Shown: positions 56,266 to 64,000 of the stretch, piece by piece
Numbering within the stretch: position 1 is the first letter of the stretch
How the letters are laid out: each line of letters starts with the position of its first letter
Assembly (NCBI GenBank): GCA_014526335.1
Contig: JACTAT010000128.1
Coordinates: 309,227-373,226, forward strand
Length of the DNA stretch: 64,000 nucleotides
Reading direction: 5' to 3'
From: Chrysaora quinquecirrha
Taxonomy: Eukaryota; Cnidaria; Scyphozoa; Semaeostomeae; Pelagiidae
Translations under genes and position numbers: made by a program
Notes under the pieces: generated by a model
What the model saw: only the letters and a program-made list of their open reading frames with translations
Database searches by the model: none
Told to the model about the DNA's origin: nothing

Positions 56266-57680
56266 ATCTGTTGGGGTAAAGCCTTTGTTTCCATCTTTTA
56301 ATGAGCGGATAATATTCGTTCAGGGGCAACAAGTGTCCTGCGATCTTTTGATAAACGGGAATGCTTGTTAGGGTTAAAGGCTGTGTTTCCATCCTTTAAT
56401 AAACGGGCAATATTGGTTGAGGGTAACAAGTGTCTTGAAATCTTTTAATAAACAGGGAATGTTTGGTGGGAGTAAAGGCTTTGTTTCCATCCTTTAAAAA
56501 CGGGCAATATTCTGTGAGGGGTAACAAGTGTGTTCCAATCCTTCGATAAACAGGGAAAGTCTGTTGGGGTGGACTCTGTTTCAATCCTTTAATAAACGGA
56601 AAATATTCGTTGAGGGGTAACAAGTGTCTTTCAATCTGTTGATAAACGGGAATACTTGTTAGGGGTAAAGGCTGTGTTGACATCCGTTAATAGACGGGCA
56701 ATATTCGTTGAGGGGTAACAAGTGTCTTTCAATCTATTAATCAACGGGAATGTTTGTTGGAGGTAAAGGCTTTGTTTCCATGCTTTAGATAAACGGGCAA
56801 TATTCGCTTGGGGTAACAGGAGTTTTATCCATCTTCTAATACGGGAATGTTTGTTTGGGGTAAAAGCTTTGTTTCCACCCTTTGATAAACGGGCAATATT
56901 CATTGAGGGTAACAAGTGTCTTTAAATCTATTAATCAACGGGAATGTTTGTTGGGGTAAAGGCTTTGTTTCCATGCTTTAGATAAACGGGCAATATTCGT
57001 TGCAGGGTAACAGGAGTTTTATCCATCTTCTAATACGGGAATGTTTGTTTGGGGTAAAGGCTTTGTTTCCACCCTTTGATAAACGGGCAATATTCATTGA
57101 GGGTAACAAGTGTCTTTAAATCTATTAATCAACGGGAATGTTTGTTGGAGGTAAAGGCTTTGTTTCCATGCTTTAGATAAACGGGCAATATTCGTTGGGT
57201 AACAGGAGTTTTATCCATCTTCTAATACGGGAATGTTTGTTTGGGGGTAAAGGCTTTGTTTCACCCTTTGATAAACGGGCAATATTCATTGAGGGTAACA
57301 AGTTTCTTTAAATCTATTAATCAACGGGAATGTTTGTTGGAGGGAAAGGCTTTGTTTCCATGCTTTAGATAAACGGGCAATAGGAGTTTTATCCATCTTC
57401 TAATACGGGGAATGTTTGTTTGGGGGTGAAGGCTTTGTTTCCACCCTTTGATAAACGGGCAATATTCATTGAGGGGTAACAAGTGCCATTCGATCTTTTA
57501 ATAAACGGGGAAAGTTTGTTGGAAGTACAGGCTTTGTTTCCATCCTTTAATAAACGGGCAATAGTCGTTGCAGGGCAACGGAATTTTTATCCATATTCTA
57601 ATTAACGGGAAATGTTTTTTGGGGACAAAGGCTTTGTTTCGATCCTTTAATAAACGGGCAATGTTCATTGAGGGATAACG
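56266..57680 (+). repeat. minisatellite, ~97-bp units in a ~193-bp higher-order pattern
   Basis: Units carry AAACGGGCAATATTC, GGTAACA(A/G)G and GGTAAAGGCTTTGTTTCCA. Two unit types alternate: one with CTTTAAATCTATTAATCAAC and one with TTTTATCCATCTTCTAATAC. This gives a higher-order period of about 193 bp between 56,890 and 57,400. The outer units follow a simpler ~97-bp pattern. Confidence 0.9.
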
Positions 57681-57720
57681 ACTGTCTTCACCATGATTCC
57701 ACTAACTGAACAAGATAATA

Positions 57721-59215
57721 TATAAGATTTACACACCACTAATACAAGACCTGAAATTGCCACCTTAAATGAAACTGAGTGACCACCCTGTAGCTGACAT
57801 TGGGACTTGATATTATAATGACAGGGTAACCAAACCAACTCAAATATAGGCACTTCAAACATCACAACTGATTATTGACCTTTTAACACCACCTACACTA
57901 GCAACAGATTATTGTCAACACACCACCACTCTACACATATCATCACAGGAGCTTGAGTGAAAAAAAGAATTTTTTGCTGGGAGTTTATTCAATGTTTAGG
58001 CTTAAGCAAGGGTTATTTCAAAGTCCAGTAGTCCCAGTGCATTTTTGACAGAATAGCAGAGAGACAAAAGATAACCTATCTGTATTGTATAATCAAAATC
58101 AGCTGCTTGCAAGGAGTCAATGCCTGGTTAGTTGTTGAATTCATAGTACAACTATAGATTTATTCCTCAGTCAGAGTTATCATTACTGAAATGAATCACT
58201 TAGATACCGAAACTACCATTTAAGTGATCTCAGTTAGGTGTAGTATTGCTCTGATGAGTGATGTCTGGGACTCAGGGAATAAGTCTATAGTAAAACTGAT
58301 CTGCAGGAGCACTAGCTTTTCAGTGTAATTAAAAGATACATTATAAGCAAAAACAAATTTATAAGGGCTTGAGTTATTACCGAAGGAGGCACAGAGGTGA
58401 CACATGTTGCAGATTATCTTCATTGACTACACATTCCTATAGGCAATAAAATGAAAATGGATGATATTTCTACAAATACGCACTTCATTTTCTCATACAA
58501 GTGTCAAAAACACTTTCACAGAGTCAAAATATTTTATTTAGCAATACAGTATATTTGGTTGACAGGATTTGCATATGCCATGGCACACAATAAGATACAC
58601 CTTTTCATATCCTATGGAAGCACGCTGTCACATCAAACAGACATCAAGCCATTCCAATCAGTCCACTACTAAGATAAGATGAAGAACAATCCACCAAAGA
58701 CCAACCTGTGAGAAACATAGGAAATACAACTACAATTCCACAAATTCAAACACAAACTATATAGTGCTTGCACCAGGAACCCTTATTGATAAATCCTAAC
58801 AACATTAAGACACAAAGCAGCCAAAAACTTCATGCTTTCTTCTCAAATCTATAATTACATACAGTAAATACTCAGGGTTTTCCTACCCCCTGGCAGGCAA
58901 AATGTATAAACATGGTCAAAGTGTAGCTTTCCGTGTGTGTTTGTGTTTATCAATGAAACTATTAATGTCCATGTGATTCTGAAACTGAGTCTGAATTTGG
59001 GTCCCAGGACATGAAAGTGATTCACTTAGGTACAGATGGGATTCATCACACACTTGAAAAAAATAATGCTGTTGAGTCCTACATACCTCAAAACCCCTAA
59101 AACTTAACCCAGACCCCAATAAAAAATGCTTTCTGAGTTTTTATTGGCTCATCAATGTAACTAGTAAGCATTAACCTGAACATGTACGCACAAAAATGAG
59201 GCCCAGCCCACCCCC
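57721..59215. other. non-coding unique part of the duplication
   Basis: No gene is supported. The 73-codon frame at 58,451-58,672 is repeated at 62,870 only because the whole segment is duplicated; it has no recognisable domain. Confidence 0.6.
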
Positions 59216-59217
59216 GT

Positions 59218-59530
59218 ACCAAAAAAGCTGGGAAATTCCTAGGAAATCCTAGGAATTTTCTGGGTAATTACTGGGGATATTTCTCCCAGATTTCTGGGAT
59301 TCCTAGGATTAAAAAAGCTAGGAAAATGAGCAAAATTCCTAGGAAAGCTGGGTAAATTTCACAGCCTCAATTTCTGGGATTTTCCTAGGAAAGCTGGGAA
59401 AGCTGGGGAAGCTAGGAAAATGAGCAAAATTCCCAGGAAAGCTGGGTAAAATTTACAGCCTCAATTTCTGGGATTTTCCTAGGAAACCTGGGGAAAACTT
59501 AAGCTGGGAAAGCTAGGAAAGCTGGGGACC
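59218..59530 (+). repeat. CCTAGGAA/AGCTGGGAAA minisatellite
   Basis: Two and a half copies of a ~112-bp unit (landmark TTTCTGGGATTTTCCTAGGA), themselves made of 9-10 bp GGGAAAGCT and CCTAGGAAA words. The copy at 63,648-63,955 is the duplicate. Confidence 0.88.
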
Positions 59531-60450
59531 TTGTCGTTTGTAGGTAAAAACATCAGGAACCCTTGAATTAACAAAGAATTTTCAAGGTAAAAAACTTGTA
59601 TCATAAAACCATCTAAATTCAACAAATGTCAAAAAGCATAAAATATTAAAAAGTAATACCGAGCTATGATTAACAAAACTTCATCAGCGACAAATAAGAA
59701 TAATACACAACAGGATCAAAATTTGACAATTATATTTAACAAAAACAAAAACTTCTCTTATCTTGAAAAGTCTTAGCTCATCATCTGTTTGTTCATTTAC
59801 AGTGCAGCAAAGTATGCAATGTTCTATTTCTTATCCAGTGTAACAGCCACTGAAAGTGGAGGTAAAAAGCTGTAAAGGTGTCAAAAATTAAAACAAGAGC
59901 AGCAGAAGTAGTCAGGCTCTCTTAATTAGATCCTACCAAAAATGTCTGAATTTTGCATGGTTTCGCCATCTGCATAAATAATGAATGTTTAGCAAAATCA
60001 TGAGTCTTTTTAGAGCTGAAGTTGAATATTCTGTAAGTTCATTTCTTCATTCACCTATAAAGAAAAGGACTTTAATAATACCAAAAATTTGTTAGCCAAA
60101 TTGAAACTCATTTTACAAGCAAAGCCCAAAGTTTAAGAATGCTCTTAGATTACTAAAAACGAAAATTACAAAAACGAAAAAGAAATGTTTGAAGACCTAA
60201 GTCAAAAAAGTTGCGACAGAAAACAGTGTAGGGATTTAATTAAGCACATGATGTTGAACGCAACGAACATGTAGACTAGAGAAAAAAAGATAACTTCCTA
60301 CCTCGCGTTGTTTTCATTATGAACTTGTCTGAAAGAAAAAACAAAAGATATTAGCAAAGAACTTTGGTATATCTCATTTGTCTATAGATAAAAATAAACA
60401 TATACCTTAGTTGAAAAACTTTACTTAAATTCTGTAACCAGAGAGGAAGC
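59531..60450. other. AT-rich DNA, no supported gene
   Basis: No motif recognised on either strand. Confidence 0.5.
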
Positions 60451-61060
60451 AGTTAAAAAGACCTTCTGGTAGGCCGACTGCCTGCTTGCTCGTCGTGTTC
60501 TTGTCGTGTCAGTCGCGGCCTAGGCCTGTGAAAACTTGAAGCAAAAATTGGAAAGGAGCTATTCAAGGGCCCATAAATGACAAGAATTTGATAACTAAAT
60601 TTAAAGAAATCACCAGAAATAAAATTCTCAATGAATTGATTCGTCCACTTACCACTATCTCTGGCAGAAAACGTCAAATGAACTTTCACTTCACGATCCA
60701 CGCCATCAGCTGATTTTGATTTCGCGCCAAAATGATTTCAGTACAGACCTCTCGACGCCCTGTGCAGTTCCCAGCTTTTCAAAAAATGCTGGGTAAATCC
60801 GAATACAATAATGGCCTACCCTTCTAGCCTACTCTGTTACGATCGCGGACATGTCCGACCTGTCGGAAAATTACCAGCTTTGCAGAGACCAACCCAAAGA
60901 ACGGCTAATGAGAAATGTGCTCACCTTGTTGGAACCACATCGGACAACGGACAAGAATTTCATGTTGAGCGTTGAAGAATTTGTACTCCCACATTTTCAA
61001 TTTCCTGAAGTTGAAAATACCCTCAATTTGTAGCAGTATACCTCCGCCATCCATCTATCA
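60450..61060. other. possible bidirectional promoter with two short divergent frames
   Basis: A GC-richer block separates a minus-strand frame (60,453-60,701, reading VDREVKVHLTFSARDSG just before a GGTAAGT splice-donor-like site) from a plus-strand frame (60,851-61,033, MSDLSENYQLCRDQ). The arrangement would suit divergent first exons. Neither peptide belongs to a family I recognise, and no downstream exon is visible. Held as a weak candidate. Confidence 0.25.
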
Positions 61061-61564
61061 GGTCTAAAATTCTCGTTTCCACCTCCATGAGCAAAGAGGC
61101 TTGAACTGCGGGAACGCCTAACAAGTTTCTTTAAATCTATTAATCAACGGGGAATGTTTGTTGGAGGGAAAGGCTTTGTTTCCATGCTTTAGATAAACGG
61201 GCAATATTCGCTATGGGAGTTTTATCCATCTTCTAATACGGGGAATGTTTGTTTGGGGGTGAAGGCTTTGTTTCCACCCTTTGATAAACGGGCAATATTC
61301 ATTGAGGGGTAACAAGTGCCATTCGATCTTTTAATAAACGGGGAAAGTTTGTTGGAAGTACAGACTTTGTTTCCATCCTTTAATAAACGGGCAATAGTCG
61401 TTGCAGGGCAACGGAATTTTATCCATATTCTAATTAACGGAAATGTTTTTGGGGACAAAGGCTTTGTTTCGATCCTTTAATAAACGGGCAATGTTCATTG
61501 AGGGATAACGACTGTCTTCACCATGATTCCACTAACTGAACAAGATAATATATAAGATTTACAC

Positions 61565-62147
61565 GGATGGTATAATTTAAGATTCAAGATCCAAGATTCA
61601 AGATCCAAGATCCGAGAAATTAAGATCCGAGATATTAAGATCCGAGAAATTAAAATTTGAGAATTGTTTAAAATAGAAAACAAACAAGACTAAAATTATC
61701 ATGAATTATTCTGTATTTTTTATTAATTTTCACGAAAACAATCACGAAGCGCTCATCGGAGAAAAATTTTTCGGCAACTAAAACTAATAAACTAAAACAC
61801 AAGGTGATACCGTGGATCGATCCAGCGACCATATAGTTCGCGTCACGCGTACTAACCTACTGAGCTACTGTAGTGCTGGGAAAACTCGGTGATTTTCTTG
61901 ATGTGATGAACAGAATATATAGGTGGATCGTTCGGTCATTAATATCTCGGATCTTAATTTCTTGGATCTTAATTTCTCGGATCTTAATTTCTCGGATCTT
62001 AATATCTCGGATCTTAATTTCTCGGATCTTAATATCTCGGATCTTAATTTCTCGGATCTTAATTTCTCGGATCTTAATATCTCGGATCTTAATTTCTCGG
62101 ATCTTGGATCTTGAATCTTGGATCTTGAATCTTAAATTATACCATCC
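61565..62147. mobile_element. 583-bp foldback element with 9-bp target duplication
   Basis: The ends are GGATGGTATAATTTAAG and its complement, CTTAAATTATACCATCC. GATTTACAC flanks both sides (61,556-61,564 and 62,149-62,157), with one extra C on the right. The empty site, with a single GATTTACAC, is present in copy 1 near 57,727. A 9-bp duplication suggests a Mutator-type transposase supplied in trans; that is inference. Both arms consist of 15-bp GATCTTAATTTCTCG repeats, about seven units long on the left and fourteen on the right. No protein is encoded: the ISRIL-repeat frames are artefacts of the 15-bp period. Confidence 0.9.
61803..61875 (-). ncRNA. tRNA-like Pol III promoter inside the foldback element
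   Basis: The minus strand carries a perfect A box (TAGCTCAGTAGG, 61,867-61,856) and, 33 bp on, a perfect B box (GATCGATCC, ending at 61,814). This spacing is normal for a tRNA. The D-stem and acceptor stem do not pair well, so it is a tRNA-derived relic or a SINE head, not a working tRNA gene. No anticodon is assigned. An internal Pol III promoter is unusual inside a terminal-inverted-repeat element. Confidence 0.7.
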
Positions 62148-63647
62148 CGATTTACACACCACTAATACAAGACCTGAAATTGCCACCTTAAATGAAACTG
62201 AGTGACCACCCTGTAGCTGACATTGGGACTTGATATTATAATGACAGGGTAACCAAACCAACTCAAATATAGGCACTTCAAACATCACAACTGATTATTG
62301 ACCTTTTAACACCACCTAACACTAGCAACAGATTATTGTCAACACACCACCACTCTACACATATCATCACAGGAGCTTGAGTGAAAAAAGAATTTTTGCT
62401 GGGAGTTTATTCAATGTTTAGGCTTAAGCAAGGGTTATTTCAAAGTCCAGTAGTCCCAGTGCATTTTGACAGAATAGCAGAGAGACAAAAGAGAACCTAT
62501 CTGTATTGTATAATCAAAATCAGCTGCTTGCAAGGAGTCAATGCCTGGTTAGTTGTTGAATTCATAGTACAACTATAGATTTATTCCTCAGTCAGAGTTA
62601 TCATTACTGAAATGAATCACTTAGATACCGAAACTACCATTTAAGTGATCTCAGTTAGGTGTAGTATTGCTCTGATGAGTGATGTCTGGGACTCAGGGAA
62701 TAAGTCTAGTAAAACTGATCTGCAGGAGCACTAACTTTTCAGTGTAATTAAAAGATACATTATAAGCAAAAACAAATTTATAAGGGCTTGAGTTATTACC
62801 GAAGGAGGCACAGAGGTGACACATGTTGCAGATTATCTTCATTGACTACACATTCCTATAGGCAATAAAATGAAAATGGATGATATTTCTACAAATACGC
62901 ACTTCATTTTCTCATACAAGTGTCAAAAACACTTTCACAGAGTCAAAATATTTTATTTAGCAATACAGTATATTTGGTTGACAGGATTTGCATATGCCAT
63001 GGCACACAATAAGATACACCTTTTCATATCCTATGGAAGCACGCTGTCACATCAAACAGACATCAAGCCATTCCAATCACTCCACTACTAAGATAAGATG
63101 AAGAACAATCCACCAAAGACCAACCTGTGAGAAACATAGGAAATACAACTACAATTCCACAAATTCAAACACAAACTATATAGTGCTTGCACCAGGAACC
63201 CTTATTGATAAATCCTAACAACATTAAGACACAAAGCAGCCAAAAACTTCATGCTTTCTTCTCAAATCTATAATTACATACAGTAAATACTCAGGGTTTT
63301 CCTACCCCCTGGCAGGCAAAATGTATAAACATGGTCAAAGTGTAGCTTTCCGTGTGTGTTTGTGTTTATCAATGAAACTATTAATGTCCATGTGATTCTG
63401 AAACTGAGTCTGAATTTGGGTCCCAGGACATGAAAGTGATTCACTTAGGTACAGATGGGATTCATCACACACTTGAAAAAAATAATGCTGTTGAGTCCTA
63501 CATACCTCAAAACCCCTAAAACTTAACCCAGACCCCAATAAAAAATGCTTTCTGAGTTTTTATTGGCTCATCAATGTAACTAGTAAGCATTAACCTGAAC
63601 ATGTACGCACAAAAATGAGGCCCAGCCCACCCCCTGTACCAAAAAAG

Positions 63648-63955
63648 CTGGGAAATTCCTAGGAAATCCTAGGAATTTTCTGGGTAATTACTGGGGATAT
63701 TTCTCCCAGATTTCTGGGATTCCTAGGATTAAAAAAGCTAGGAAAATGAGCAAAATTCCTAGGAAAGCTGGGTAAATTTCACAGCCTCAATTTCTGGGAT
63801 TTTCCTAGGAAAGCTGGGAAAGCTGGGGAAGCTAGGAAAATGAGCAAAATTCCCAGGAAAGCTGGGTAAAATTTACAGCCTCAATTTCTGGGATTTTCCT
63901 AGGAAACCTGGGGAAAACTTAAGCTGGGAAAGCTAGGAAAGCTGGGGACCTTGTC
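63648..63955 (+). repeat. CCTAGGAA/AGCTGGGAAA minisatellite, second copy
   Basis: Duplicate of 59,218-59,530, nearly identical, within tandem duplication copy 2. Confidence 0.88.
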
Positions 63956-64000
63956 GTTTGTAGGTAAAAACATCAGGAACCCTTGAATTAACAAAGAATT

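Larger units (their letters stand above)
57299..61113 (+). repeat. tandem duplication, copy 1 (3,815 bp)
   Basis: From AACAAGTTTCTTTAAATC (57,299) the sequence is repeated starting at 61,114, almost base for base, until the window ends. Visible differences are few: single bases, homopolymer lengths, a small change at 57,380/61,200, and one 583-bp insertion in copy 2. The unit contains minisatellite DNA, a non-coding stretch, the AGCTGGGAAA repeat and the AT-rich block to 61,113. Confidence 0.93.
61114..64000 (+). repeat. tandem duplication, copy 2 (truncated by window end)
   Basis: This repeats 57,299-59,593 with the same order of minisatellite, spacer and AGCTGGGAAA repeat. It is interrupted at 61,565-62,147 by a foldback element. 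The copy continues past the end of the window, so its full length is unknown. Confidence 0.93.

Noticed and set aside
55690..57680. CRISPR-like array
   Set aside because: Repeats are contiguous tandem units without unique spacers, and the context is animal genomic DNA.
58251..58258. CTGATGAG at 58,251 and 62,672 as further hammerheads
   Set aside because: No GAAA follows a stem II, and no stem I or stem III can be drawn; the two sites are copies through the tandem duplication.
58451..58672. 73-codon frame conserved at 62,870 as a small gene
   Set aside because: Conservation comes from the recent segmental duplication; non-coding flanks are equally conserved.
60895..61020. alternative frame reading TSDNGQEF as an integrase remnant
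   Set aside because: Only eight residues resemble the motif, with no supporting neighbours on either side and a different frame equally open.
61803..61875. functional tRNA gene
   Set aside because: A and B boxes are present but the acceptor and D stems do not pair and no anticodon arm is convincing, so I call it tRNA-like only.
61857..62288. 143-codon frame with ISRIL/KIRDI repeats
   Set aside because: It is a product of the 15-bp repeat arms of the foldback element and runs across its boundary into unrelated DNA.

Overview
This window reads as repeat-dense, intron-poor, AT-rich DNA from a metazoan nuclear genome. I find no convincing single-copy host gene, no operons and no bacterial features. 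Two ISL2EU transposons, Penelope-like elements with GIY-YIG, several BEL/Pao elements, CR1/jockey-like LINEs, hAT, P, pogo and Harbinger fragments and a hammerhead retrozyme occur together. This suggests an early-branching animal, most likely a cnidarian (anthozoan-like); that is an inference from element content, not proof.

Layout. 1-1,200 holds LINE reverse-transcriptase debris. 1,310-5,290 is a duplicated composite built around two 51-bp satellite arrays. 5,300-8,925 carries a minus-strand EXO1-like nuclease joined to a HIRAN-like region, bracketed by direct repeats. 9,179-13,844 is ISL2EU element 1, with long inverted repeats, a SAP-SWIM-YqaJ-PHD protein and a convergent THAP-DDE transposase. 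13,847-15,010 is a BEL/Pao integrase fragment. 15,399-18,925 is a PIF/Harbinger element containing a hAT MITE. 19,330-19,800 contains two tandem type I hammerhead ribozymes 293 bp apart, read as a retrozyme. 21,430-24,307 is a P-element fragment abutting a hAT transposase. 27,060-28,735 is a pogo-like transposase with a PHD finger.

29,085-36,880 interleaves two Penelope-like copies, a BEL/Pao element and a LINE endonuclease. 37,900-38,780 is a LINE 3' end. 39,120-44,105 is ISL2EU element 2, whose accessory protein adds two PHD fingers and a Ulp1-type protease. 44,870-51,070 is a minus-strand BEL/Pao element split by a 3.3-kb insert. 53,396-54,545 is a LINE ORF1 with an SGNH-type domain. 54,658-57,680 is a foldback MITE followed by 65-bp and ~97/193-bp tandem repeats. 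57,299-64,000 is a near-identical 3.8-kb tandem duplication; only the second copy carries a 583-bp foldback element with a 9-bp target duplication and a tRNA-like Pol III promoter.

The strongest leads are the accessory proteins of the two ISL2EU elements (recombination-type exonuclease plus chromatin-reader and SUMO-protease-like domains), the tandem hammerheads, and the natural empty/filled-site pair at 57,721 and 61,565. Nearly every coding region is broken by frameshifts or stops. Several breaks fall in homopolymer runs, so read or assembly error cannot be separated from decay by eye.
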